A stretch of 64,000 bases of DNA, taken from the NCBI GenBank assembly GCA_047967505.1, contig CM106540.1, one strand, 5' to 3'. Below are positions 1-10,128 of this stretch, one piece after another (position 1 is the first letter of the stretch; every line of letters starts with the position of its first letter). The translations under genes were made by a program, and so were the position numbers. Origin of the DNA: Dipteris shenzhenensis. Lineage: Eukaryota; Polypodiophyta; Polypodiopsida; Gleicheniales. Below the pieces are notes generated by a model, which ran no database searches, was not told the DNA's origin, and saw only the letters and a program-made list of their open reading frames with translations.

Positions 1-490
1 AAAGTAGGAAGGACACACTAATACTACCGCAACAATGTGAACAGGTACTATGCACACACATAAAAATACTCGCTTTTAAATATTTGATGCAAGAAAAGTA
101 ACATGATTATATTTGTGTTTGAATTAGGTTGTCTATCAACCAATGGTGGATAATAATAGGTGGTGGCATGTCATACCTATTATGCCACGTTCCAAAGTGA
201 TGTATAGTACATTTACTAATATGGAGCGTATGGAGGATGATCATGGCCATGGACATGATGATGACCGTGATACAAGAGAGGAGGATGATCATGAGATAGG
301 AGATATAGATATTGAGGCCGGCATTACCCGTGAGGACGAGCCTACCATTGGAGATCTTGATTTCGATGAGCACATGAGTGGCACAAGTAGTAGTGGGTTG
401 AATGTATTTGTAGATCTAAACACTTGTTTGGATTTTGAAGTAGATAGTTTGGCAAGGGTTGATCTCATTGAGGATGAGATTGAACCGTAG
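1..490 (+). pseudogene. CACTA TNP2 C-terminal tail, first copy (partial)
   Basis: This is the 3' end of a transposase gene cut by the window edge. Exon 1-44 reads ...QQCEQ, a GT-AG intron occupies 45-127, and the next exon reads VVYQPMVDNNRWWHVIPIMP, the typical end of a DUF4216 domain. A strongly acidic and His/Asp-rich tail follows (EDDHGHGHDDDRD) and stops at 490. The same exon-intron structure recurs at 2985-3460. The tail here runs about 25 residues further than in the second copy, which has a roughly 10-nt deletion. Confidence 0.75.
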
Positions 491-654
491 CCCCACAATT
501 GATATTGGTAAAACTATTTTACATATTGTCTCATTCTCCTCATTTCCCTTAATTCTTGTATATGTGGGCTTGCAAAAAATTATGTGCTTTGGTAATCATT
601 GGCAATGTTTGGAAAGCAATGATGTACACCAAAATCTCACTTTCTGTATTTTCT

Positions 655-948
655 GGAGCGCGTCTATTTACGCGTCTAAATGCGCGTCTGAGTCTCAGTG
701 TAAATGCGAAAATAAACGCGCAAATACACGCGCAAATAGATGCGCTAATAGACGAGATGTTAAACGGGCCCGTATTTTCTCAGGTCTAACGCGCAAATAA
801 ACGTGGTGATTGATGCGCAAATAGACGAGCATTTAGCCGTGCTAATAGACGCGCCCGTAATATCTCTACTAGAGCAACGCCTATAGACGCGCCCGCTATT
901 TTGCGCATCTACCAAGCGCATCTATAGTTGCTTTGTGTTGTTGTGAAA
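655..948 (+). repeat. CACTA 3' subterminal array (GCGTCTA/TAGACGC motif), copy A
   Basis: A dense array of short motifs related to GCGCGTCTA and its complement TAGACGCGC lies directly after the transposase stop. CACTA transposases bind arrays of short subterminal motifs near both ends, so this is the likely binding region. It is far richer in CG than the surrounding AT-rich DNA. It ends at a short terminus shared with copy B. Confidence 0.75.
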
Positions 949-962
949 GGATGTGGCACCAT

Positions 963-2621
963 AAACCCACCTTCAACTCTTAATTACGTCTATTGTTCAG
1001 GTCTCACTACATCACGTTACCATGCATGTTCTGTTTGTGGTCCTTCGCCTCACGGGAAGACGCATTGAATAAGGTCATCTACAAGAATCACCATCGATTT
1101 CTCCCACCTGATCATCCTAGATATGTTGCCCCTTGGAATGAAGTCCTCCCACAATCACTCACCACGGGAGATTGGATGAGAATTTGGGATGGTTCCACGA
1201 CTCCTCCACCACTTGGCATGAGCCGGTAAGGGTTTGTAACTATTGTGTGCTATATTGGCTGGAAATAAAGATTGCCCGCTAACACTTTATTTTGTTTAGA
1301 TACTCCATCTTTTATCGTTTACCATATTGGTCCCACTTCAAGATCAATCACCTACTTGATCCACATATCTTCAAGAATGTGGCATCTACCATTTGGGAGC
1401 ATTTGAATGGGACAAGAGATTCCGTAGGCATAAGGGAGGATCTACGTACCATAGGGAGGATGCGTGAAGCTTGGCCACAAGAGAGACCAAATGGGCATGT
1501 TTTTTTACCTCGTGCACCGTGGAGGTTATCAAACTAGAGATGGTGGCGGTGAAGCGTGCTATTACTACAATTTGTACTCCCACTAGATGCACGAGGTGTT
1601 TGAAGGGAGCCTTTACAAAGAGCAAGAAAAGAGGTGTAGAGCAATTATATGCTCCAAGTAAGTATTTTATGTGCATAATATCTTTTTCCTCTCAAATTTG
1701 TGAGTGAATAATTATAAGCAACTAATCAACCACCTCCTCGTGGGTTCAGTTCATACTACCTACTAGCATTTCATGTAGTGCATCGAAGGACGTGAAAGAT
1801 TGTATTTACAAGATGGGCGAGCTTGTGAGGTACTTTACATGATACAAAATATGATGCGTATCAATGCTCCATGCAAGGTGTTCATATTGCTAATATGGTG
1901 TACTTTTTCATTTCTAGGTATGTGAGCTCAAAGGAAATAGATCCCACCACGCTTGAGAATGCTCGAGTTATGTCAGTGGAGGTGGTTTGTTTAGTGGAGG
2001 AGACATTTCCACGTTCTATTCTCACAAGCCAACTACATCTTATAGTGCATGCATTTGGTGAATGAGATTGCTATATGCGGTACTATACATGCATGATGGT
2101 TGTTCTTCCTTGAGCACTTCATGAAGACCTTGAAGGGCTTCGTGAGACAAAATGCAAGACCCGAAGGTAGCATGGCCGAGGTTTGGTTGGTACAAGAGTC
2201 ACTTGTATATATTTCTGAGTTTCTTGTTGATGTGGATAGCTCTCTCCCACGACTATGGAGAGATGATGAAGACCTAAGGATGACCTCTATTGTGCCTCAA
2301 GGGAAAGGATGCAACAAAGTAATAGACACGGAGTTGCATAATAGTATCAACCTCTATTGCGTGCTTAATAGTGATGTGATGAAAAGATGGGTGACAAGAT
2401 ACGAGGATGCAAAGGCAAGAAGACAAGAAGAAAGGGCCCTCTTTCGTACACACCACGGATCTCGTGTGCCATACCCTCAGTATCTAACAGCAGTTCCAAA
2501 GGATATTCATGTGGATTGGCTACTTGATGAAATGGAGAAAGCAGAGAAAGATGAGAGGATGCATATCACAATGGAAGAATGGGAGTATGCTACGGGATGC
2601 ATGAGCAAGGTAGGTATATAG
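963..2621 (+). pseudogene. CACTA transposase (transposase_21/TNP2 and DUF4218 parts)
   Basis: Segments align by eye with plant TNP2. Near 1010-1227 there is CLWSFASREDALNKVIYKNH followed by a HRFLPPDHPRY motif. A GT-AG intron (about 1228-1298) precedes IFYRLPYWSHFKINHLLDPH, equivalent to the ELPYWKHL...LDVMHIEKNV block. The DUF4218 part starts near 1918 (SSKEIDPTTLENARV) and includes EHFMKTLKGFVRQNARPEGS at about 2110, the classical ERYMK.LKGYVRN..RPEG signature. Reading frames break between blocks (around 1537-1690 and 2065-2100), so no intact protein is made. The N-terminal catalytic region is missing, so this is a 5'-truncated gene. Confidence 0.8.
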
Positions 2622-2697
2622 AATGTTATGCACAAGTTAGGAGCTTTCAATAATTTAGATTGCTTATTTAATTGATTTTTTCTTGGTGTAGTGCACT

Positions 2698-3460
2698 ATG
2701 TTCAATGCTATATGGTGTGAGGGCAAGCATTTTCGAACACAACGGATTGATGATAAGAGAAACACACAAGATTGCGGCATCATTGCTAGCTTTGAGGGAG
2801 CCAATGGAGCCATGGATGATTATTGTGGCATAATCCAAGATATTATTAAGCTTGACTTTCGACACTTCTTTGTGTATGTTTTGGATGTAAAGTGGTTTAA
2901 GGACATGGTGGAAAGAGGCCCTAATGCAACAATCAAACGCCATGCAAGTGGCTTTGTAACTATTAACTCCACAAAGTTTTGGCAAAGTAGGAAGGACACA
3001 CTAGTACTACCACAACAATGTGAACAGGTACTGTGCACACATATAAAAATACTCGCTTTTAAAGATTTGATGCAAGGAAAATAACATGATTGTATTTGTG
3101 TTTGAATTAGGTTGTCTATCAACCAATGGTGGATAATAATAGATGGTGGCATGTCATACCTATTATGCCACATTCCAAAGTGATGTATAGTACATTTACT
3201 AATAGGGAGCGTATGGAGGATGATCATGGCCATGGACGTGATGATGACCATGATACGAGAGAGGAGGATGATCATGAGATAGGAGATACAGATATTGAGG
3301 CCATTACCGGTGAGGACGAGCTTACCATTGGTGATGCTGATTTCGATGAGCACATGAGTAGCACAATTAGTAGTGGGTTGAATGTATTTGTAGATCTAAA
3401 CACTTTTTTGTAGATAGTTTGGCAAGGGTTGATCTCATTGAGGATGAGATTGAACCGTAG
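2698..3460 (+). pseudogene. CACTA transposase DUF4216 region and acidic tail, second copy
   Basis: The DUF4216 region reads from about 2698 (FNAIWCEGKHFRTQRIDD, then DFRHFFVYVLDVKWF). A GT-AG intron lies at 3028-3110, and the next exon (VVYQPMVDNNRWWHVIP) runs into an acidic tail. It matches 1-490 closely. A roughly 10-nt deletion near 3405 brings a stop at 3411-3413, compared with 490 in the other copy. The block continues the same gene as the upstream DUF4218 segment. Confidence 0.75.
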
Positions 3461-3639
3461 CCCATCATTGATATTGGCAAAACTATTTTACATATTGTCT
3501 CATTCTTCTCACCTCACTTAATTCTTATATATGTGGGCTTGCAAAAAAGCATTGATGTTTTTGTTAAAATTATGTGCTTTGGTAATCATGGGTAATGTTT
3601 GGAAAGCAATGATGTACACCAAAATCTCACTTTCTGTAT

Positions 3640-3912
3640 TCTCTATTTTGCGTCTAAATACGCGTCTAATTCCTAGTGTAAACGTACTAATACACGTGCA
3701 AATAGACACGCTGATAAACGCAATGTTAGACGGGCCCGTATTTTCTCAGTGTAGACATGCAAATAGACGTGTTAATACATGCACAAATAGACGAGCTGTT
3801 AGACATGCTATTAGACGTGCTCGTAATTTCTCTATTCAAGCAACGCCTATAGACGTGCTCGCTATTTTGCGCGTCTACCAAGCGCATCTATAGTTGCTTT
3901 GTGTTGTTGTGA
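3640..3912 (+). repeat. CACTA 3' subterminal array, copy B
   Basis: This repeats the GCGTCTA/TAGACGC-type array of 655-948 with substitutions, many of them CG to TG or CA (for example CGCGTCTA decayed to TGTGTCTA-like forms). It ends with the same TATAGTTGCTTTGTGTTG segment and TTGTG terminus. Sequence after 3912 is unrelated to that after 948, which places the element end here. Confidence 0.7.
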
Positions 3913-3971
3913 TTGTAGTATTTCTTCACATTAGTTTATATTCTAATTTATAATAGATTACTATTTCGCAG

Positions 3972-4561
3972 ATCTTTAATCAATTCAAAAGTAAAGCCCG
4001 ATTAGCTCAACAAGATCAAGAGAAATCAACAAAAAGAACAAAGGAACAAAATTATTTCTTGTATATAGCTCAAATGCATCTCGCAAACATGGCTGGAAAG
4101 GAACCAAATGAATACATTTATGGATGGAGCACACTGCAAGACCTTAGGAATTTCATGGATAACAATCAACATGAAGTACAACAATGGAAGGCAGAACATG
4201 GGGACAAAGAAATGAGAGCAAATGGTTAGTAACCCAATTTTATTTATAAAAAATGATTAAAATTTACATTTTAAAAATACAATAAATAACATAGACATAA
4301 TATCAATTCAAACATAATGCAGGTCTAACTAAGTACATAATTCGAAAAATCACAAAAGAGGACGATATCATTACTCCAATGATGTTGAGAACAGAAGCAC
4401 AAGCTATAATAGATAAGCACTTAGAAGGAATTTCAGCTTATTGCCTTGAACTTCTACACTTTGGCTACAATGTAAGCTTAGCCGAACTCCTCAAAATAGA
4501 TTGTAAGACTTGAAATGTCATACTAGCGGAGTTCAACAACATGTTCCAAACAGATGATTAA
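3972..4561 (+). pseudogene. Unrecognised two-exon coding remnant
   Basis: An acceptor (TTTCGCAG) opens exon 3972-4224, which translates to a hydrophilic stretch with QQDQEKSTKRTKEQNYFLYI and NEYIYGWSTLQDLRNFMDNN. A GT-AG intron at 4225-4322 joins in phase to exon 4323-4561 (TKYIIRKITKEDDIITPM, then AYCLELLHFGYNVSLAELLK). The frame continues through a single TGA at 4511-4513 to a TAA at 4559-4561. The phase match across the intron and the open frame make this a real former gene rather than chance. I do not recognise the family. Upstream exons are not evident because CACTA DNA abuts it on the left. Confidence 0.45.
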
Positions 4562-5881
4562 AAAAAAGCAAAAGTGCAACCACTGCACTAAAATAGAAGA
4601 ATCATGGTTGTTGCATGGAAATACAGTTTTTGTGGTTTATGGATTAACAACAAATAGAACCAGTGCAGTCGTTACACAAGGAAATGTATTTTTCTTCATT
4701 GAGGATTAACTTTTAACCAGTTGTTTTAAGCTCGATCCAAAATATATGAACAATTGTGGGACTTCAACACGAGTCTCACGTGATTCAGTCAATTTATTTG
4801 GTTTAATTAGGAGTAGCTACAGCCACCTCCGAGAACCAACATAATGGTCGTGATTTAGATCAGTGTGGGAGAGTTGTGCATAGATGGCAGGTGGCGAGTC
4901 GCAGGTAGATGATAGGTGGCGAGCTGTGGGTAGATGATAGGGCCAATTATGAACACTGGACAGTTTGATGTACAAAGATACAGCATAGAGACCACATGGA
5001 GGAGGGCAAAATTGCTCGTATAGTGACATGTGTTGAGCTTTGTGGTGTTCTGAACATTAATTTTTGTCTCATTATTATGTTAGTAAGGCAATCATTACGC
5101 TAGAAAAATTTTGGGCGAGAGCACGAGTCCACCCAAAAATTCAAGATATGGCCCACCAGCACATCGTATTGCAGCCCCAAAACTATCCCTAAAATAGTTT
5201 CGCGATTGGCTACACCAAATCGTGAATTGACCCAAAAATGATGGAGCTCTTCGACATTGAAGTATATAATATTTTCCAACTGCTATGTGAATGCCAAGAT
5301 TTGCCCAACCCATAATTCTAAGGGCAAACTATAGATCAGTTCCAACAAAACCTCCTATAAAGCAAAACCAAGAGGACACAACTTGAATAGAGCTGGGGAA
5401 ATTGTTGAACCTCTGGATTCAACTACGAGAGAAGCTAAAGCTGGTCATGTCAACTGAAGGTCATAAAGTGGGGCTCTAGCCAAACAACGAAGGGAGTGTT
5501 GGGATATCTCAAGGTGTATGCCTCAGGCACACCTTATGTTTCTATGTGTGAGTGCTAGAGGCACAGTTAGGTGCCCACAAGCACAGTTAGGTGGTGGAGA
5601 GCCAATTATGTTGCATCCTCAACATTGCAAGGTTTTTCTTGTAAATCGAGAACCATGCTCAAGTACATCATGCCATTTACCATAGAAGGTATAACTTCCA
5701 TTATTGATTTGAATTTTGCAAAAGAAGCATATGGCAAACATTTTGACTTTTTCTTGACTCCACCAAAGAACAGTATATTTTAGCCCCCTATAGGTACATT
5801 CTTGACTCCATATCTTAAAATACATACAAACTTCATCTTCTAACACACAAGAAAAACTCATCGTACTTCATTTTGCTATTT
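4562..5881. other. AT-rich spacer with no recognised gene
   Basis: No convincing coding sequence was found. A short direct repeat is present at about 4888-4940 (two copies of GGTGGCGAG.TG...GGTAGATGATAG). Small open frames at 5571-5783 and on the opposite strand have no family resemblance. Confidence 0.5.
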
Positions 5882-6262
5882 CAAATAAGAAATCACGAAG
5901 AAGACAAAGAAAAAGGCATAAAAGGCCCATATTACATATATTCTATTCTATGTATTGCTATAGAAAAATGATATATTGGACAAACTAGAAATCTTGAAAA
6001 ATGGATAGCATAGCACCAAACCAATCCTCCATTAAAATTGAAACATGATGTTAACAGGTACAAACCGTTCCACTCGAACTTCAAAATAGAAATCCTAGCC
6101 ACCACAAACTTTAAAAGCAAAGCGGATACACTCGAAGAGAAATACATAAGAGAACTCAACACAATCGACTCGAAATATGGCTACAATAACCTCAGTGGAA
6201 ATCTAGCATCTACAAAAAAATTTCACTTTCTCAAAAATAGAGACGTAATCTACTATATTTAA
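5882..6262 (+). pseudogene. Decayed GIY-YIG endonuclease domain
   Basis: One frame reads GPYYIYSILCIAIEK, stop, YIGQTRNLEKWIA, stop, then HDVNRYKPFHSNFKIEIL and a helix with EEKYIRELNT, ending GYNNLSGN. This follows the GIY-YIG nuclease pattern: a GIY-like strand, YIG, a T.NL..R...H block, the F.IEIL strand, the metal-binding Glu and a terminal GYN. The arginine position carries Trp and two stops interrupt the frame; all three differences fit C-to-T changes. GIY-YIG domains occur in Penelope-like retroelements, mobile introns and large DNA viruses. I see no reverse transcriptase nearby, so the parent element is unknown. Confidence 0.6.
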
Positions 6263-7818
6263 GAAGCCCATTTTCAATACATGTAAAGGACTTCCTATTT
6301 CAAAGTATAGTTAAATCATACTCTTGAAGGACTCTTAACTCATAACATATATTACTCAATTTTTCTCATTTTCAAAGCATTACTACTTTTTTTCAATACA
6401 CATAAAATAATTCATGTATGAACTGTTATTAAAAAATGCTTATAAAAATGTCATGTTTTTAGTGATATATAACTCCATTTATAAGAATTCCAATAATAAC
6501 CACTTTTAGGTATACTAGATAAATTTTCATATATTGTTACTCTTTTAATAATATTATAGTGTATTTCAAAAAATTCTACTATTATAGTGCTCTTCTTGAT
6601 ATCATAATTAATTCTTCTCAAATTGCAAGTTTACATAAATCTATGTTCTAAATTCACTTTAACAATTAAGTCAAAATGAAAAATATTATTTAACAATTTT
6701 TACGAAATAGCACTAAATTCATTTATATATATTCTAACTCAATACAGCTACCTACCCAGATCTAGTTCAATGTATATGCCTAGTTTTCCATTGATTGGAA
6801 AATCACTCTCATGGAAAAGCTTTATGCTCAGATCACATGGTGTGGTGCTCTTACATTGACTTGAATTGAACTTAACAAGGGATGATCTAAATAAGTATGC
6901 TATTATGGAGAAAACCTCGACTAGGCCACACACACAAAACATCGACAAGGATAAATTGAGGCAACTTATATCCAAGTTGTTTCTTATGTCGAAATTCTGC
7001 ACATATGTCTCCAAAGACTACATAATTTTTGTATAGTTATCAAATTACTTTGAGAAAATTAGTTGATTTTGCAAACTTTGAGAGAACAATGTCATGATCT
7101 GATTACAAGCATTCAATTTCATAGATGATGCCAATTTTATAAAAATTATGTTATGCATATACTTCATCTTATAAAATTATTACTATTATAAAAGGTCCTT
7201 GGATTAAAGAAACATTAAATGCAATGGAAGTAAAAATTGGAAATACCAACCATAACATAAGAACTATATCAGTTCAAAATTTTCTTGCACAATTCAAACT
7301 CTTATTTAAAAATTGTACTCAACTGCAACTCTCATTTTACAAAAAATTTAAAATTTTATTTAAAAAACTTTAAAGAAAGGTTTAATGGAACACAAATCAA
7401 AATCAAAGCACAAACTATCACATAGGATTCAAGAAGCAATAGCATATGATTATTACTAAATTAATCCTTATAGCATACTATAAATTGCAAAAGGACCAGT
7501 ACAACCCTTAAAGGAAACCCATACATTCATTAAAATCTCTTATTACCACTAAGGCAACATTCAAATTGCTGAATAAAATTGCATACGTAGGCCTAGTGTT
7601 AGTCACCTTTTCAAAACTTCCCAAGGTAGTGCTCATGTACAAATCCATGTACATGGTAAGATGAACCATATCAAAGCCTTTCTATGCTTTTTTTTATTTT
7701 TCACACCCCCAAATGAAACTCACACAATCCATTAAAATCTATTATTGCCAATAAATTGCCAAGTAAAATTGAATCTCCTCTTACTACACTTTTCCAAAAC
7801 TTCCAAGATATATGTACA
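6263..7818. other. AT-rich spacer and 3' flank of the reductase gene
   Basis: No gene is recognised. The part near 7530-7850 contains an imperfect direct duplication that reaches into the last codons of the adjacent reductase gene, described separately. The minus-strand frame at 6748-7014 has no family resemblance. Confidence 0.5.
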
Positions 7819-7855
7819 TCAGTAGACGAAAGGTATCAAAGCCTTTCTGTGCTTT
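7531..7855. repeat. Imperfect tandem duplication covering the reductase 3' end
   Basis: Segments 7531-7695 and 7730-7855 share blocks in the same order: CATTAAAATCTCTTATTACC versus CATTAAAATCTATTATTGCC, a TTTTCAAAACTTCCCAAG versus TTTTCCAAAACTTCCAAG block, and ATCAAAGCCTTTCT.TGCTTT. In the right copy the last block encodes the end of the reductase (KHRKALIPFVY and stop). The left copy is a decayed echo of that coding end. Confidence 0.5.
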
Positions 7856-8784
7856 GGAAATCCGTCTATTTTCTTCGTATACCATAGTTTCGTTGCCCGA
7901 CTTCGTATACTAAGATAGGCAACAGTAGCTACTGCCATCAAAAACACTGATACTGTTTGGCCGATCATTGCCAAGCCTATGAAGTCTATACACTCGAACA
8001 GATAATGCGGACAGCACACCAAGGAGAACATCCCACCTTCAGGAATGGCATATCGTTGTTCGTGATCCCCCGACTTACCTCCTTGACCTCCTGGCTTGCG
8101 AAGACATGCCAACAGGTAATGGTGATAGAAATTCCCAATTATGCCGACAAGGAAAACTACCACACCATATCGCATCAAATCTATGGAGGGAGCTTGCAGC
8201 ATCAGTGAAATTTGTTGTGCTGCGAGAGTAAATATTGAACCGAGAACATAAGCCCCCGCTATGTTGAAGCTCACTGACAGCTCCATGGATCCTGAATATC
8301 GATGTAATAGTAAAACCTGAAAACCAAACCTCCTCAATGAAAATTTAAAATTGAATGGAAGAGAAGAGGCCGTCTACAGAAATGAACAGGATAGCAAAAG
8401 TCACAATACCTCGAGAATCCTTTTCATAAAATGCAGCGTGAGTGCTGAAGCCAAGACGATGATGCGAAAATTGGTCTTTTCCAAGAATCTCAAGCAAGAT
8501 GGCAGCAGTCCAGAAAAGCCGAGCTTGACGAGGAGGAACGCAGAGGCCAGCAGAAAGGCAGGGGTGTAGCAGATGGTCATGCCCAGCTTGGAGGGTAAGG
8601 ACGCTCCTTTGCTGGGCCGGTGCTGGTGCACGAACTTGGAGTATCGGAGGCCCCTCCCGGAGAATTCCTGCAAACAGAAGGCGACCAGAGTGGCTATGTA
8701 AAAGAGCTGGAGGAATCGAAGGCTCATCGGGTCCGGATGAGCAACGATGAACTCCAACGGCGTGAGAAGACCCTTCATGATCAT
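7819..8784 (-). CDS. Steroid 5-alpha-reductase (3-oxo-5-alpha-steroid 4-dehydrogenase)-like membrane protein
   Basis: Two exons on the minus strand, 8784-8410 and 8316-7819, flank a 93-bp intron (donor GTATTG at 8409-8404, acceptor TTTTCAG at 8323-8317). The splice joins ...LHFMKRILE to VLLLHRYSG, giving about 290 residues, close to the roughly 260-300 usual for plant members such as the Arabidopsis At5g16010 group. Family landmarks are YSKF near residue 50, LPSKLGMTICYTPAF, GNFYHHYLL, CPHYLFE and a C-terminus ending FPKHRKALIPFVY. Several hydrophobic segments indicate an ER membrane enzyme reducing a delta-4 steroid or enoyl-type double bond with NADPH; the exact substrate cannot be read from sequence. 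No stops or frameshifts are seen, and this is the only intact host-type gene here. Its 5' flank is cut by a LINE 283 bp upstream of the ATG. Confidence 0.88.
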
Positions 8785-9066
8785 GAAGCTATTGAGACGA
8801 AGCTGGTTGATGAAAGTGGAGATCTCAAAAGGCGGACATGATGGAAATGATGGATGAATCTGCTGTTCTGAAGTTAAAATGGTGATGTGAGACGAAGATG
8901 ATGGATTGATCTGTTCAGCGGGATCAGCTGCTTACTATCGTGCGCAACGAAGCTATTGAGTGCAGCGTGTCAAGGCTGTTCGAGCAAACAAGGCGACAGA
9001 CACGGCCGGCCAAGTCATAGGCATCTCCTACTCATGTTAGCACCCACTAGCAGCCAAAATCCATGT
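8785..9066. promoter_or_regulatory. Remaining 5' flank of the reductase gene
   Basis: This is the 282 bp between the presumed ATG (8784, minus) and the left LINE boundary. It holds any 5' UTR and core promoter that remain with the gene. I see no clear TATA box at a defined distance. The original upstream DNA resumes only after 22932. Confidence 0.4.
9059..9066. repeat. Left target-site duplication of the LINE (ATCCATGT)
   Basis: ATCCATGT, preceded by AAA, is repeated directly after the LINE poly(A) run at 22925-22932. Placement of the element between these two copies gives an L1-like length of about 5.3 kb once the inserted gypsy element is removed. Confidence 0.65.
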
Positions 9067-9097
9067 GGAGTAGCAGGCTTGAGAGTTTCGACGCGAA

Positions 9098-10128
9098 GTG
9101 ATTGCATGGTCGACACGCACCAGACGTTGCATGGAAAAAGGGGGACCCCGTCGTGAAAAGACCCCGCATAGATATCACCGAGACTCCGCATCGAGCGAAA
9201 GGGAGATGATGACTGATGAGGGGATGCAGGAAGCGACGGGCTCTAGCAAAGTGCAAACCTCAAGGAAGGCGGGTCTGACGCAGAAGACGGGGATGAAGCC
9301 AATGAGGAATCGAAGCAGGATACTCCTCCATCATATTTCGAGGTGCTCACCACGAAACTGCAAAGCGGATTTTCTCCTCTCACGGAAGCGGAGGCGAAAC
9401 GGATCTTACAAGCTGAGCTCGTCAGACGAGCAAAGGAGACGGAGCATAAACCTTGGTTCGAATCAAGGAAGGCACATGGTACTGTTTGCACGCTCGACAT
9501 GGAAGATGTGCGCCCGGAACTTGAAAGGTTGGCAAGGGGGAGGTTTATTGTATTTCATTGGGCGCATCCCCTCCTTTGAAGAGTTCAAGGAATTCATGTC
9601 ATATGAGGCACATCTCCCATGGAGATGCTTCTCTACAAGATTTCTGGGGAAGGGGTTTTGCCTGGTCGAAGCAATCAAGGATGAGTTGGTGGGAAGGAGC
9701 TTCCTATTCTCAGACTCACCGGTGTTGGTTTTGCCTTGGTCTCCAAAGTTCAGTATCGACCAATTCCTTCTGCACAATTGTCCGGTTTGGATTGAATTTC
9801 CAAACTTCCCTTCATGCAAATCGGCTATTTGGCAGCTTCCCTGGGGAAGTATTGCAGATACCACCGGCGTCTAGGCAACCTAGTGGGAGAAAGAGGGCAT
9901 GGATCCTATCATCTATGGGACAGAACTAAGGATATACCGAACTTCATCAAGATTGAGTTTTCGAATAGCCCAATCATTGCGCAGCAAGTCAGGTTCAGTC
10001 CCTTCCCGGATGCCTGCTATGTGTGTAAACGGTTGGGTCATTTTGCCAAGAATTGCCCACTCAGGACAGCGAACACAGCGCTGGCCATGGGAGAGGTGGA
10101 ACCAGAGGGACCTAAGGAGCCCCCCCCC
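9098..10128 (+). pseudogene. LINE ORF1 protein (DUF4283 plus CCHC zinc knuckle)
   Basis: The plant L1 ORF1 pattern is visible across shifted frames. A basic N-terminal region is followed by the DUF4283-like block at about 9500-9850 (FIGRIPSFEEFKEFM, SPVLVLPWSPKFSIDQF, CPVWIEFPNFP). The CCHC knuckle CYVCKRLGHFAKNC is at 10015-10056. Plant L1 ORF1 proteins bind LINE RNA and form the RNP. At least one frame change lies between the DUF4283 block and the knuckle near 9815-9860. The coding sequence is interrupted at 10129 by the gypsy LTR and resumes after 18703. Confidence 0.75.

Larger units (their letters stand above)
1..3912 (+). mobile_element. CACTA (En/Spm)-type DNA transposon remnants with duplicated 3' end
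   Basis: Translated pieces follow the order of plant CACTA TNP2 proteins: transposase_21 region, DUF4218 region, DUF4216 region, acidic tail, then a subterminal repeat array. The stretch 1-948 is nearly the same as 2985-3912, so the 3' end of the element occurs twice. The second copy is preceded by about 2 kb of transposase coding sequence; the first is cut off by the window edge. Both copies end in the same ...TTGTTGTG before the sequences diverge, which would be the 3' terminus (reverse complement CACAACAACA). That is CACAA rather than the usual CACTA. The 5' end is not in the window. Family placement is firm; exact termini are inferred. Confidence 0.8.

Noticed and set aside
6748-7014. A minus-strand gene of 88 residues
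   Set aside because: No recognisable motifs, no splice context, and composition typical of AT-rich spacer.
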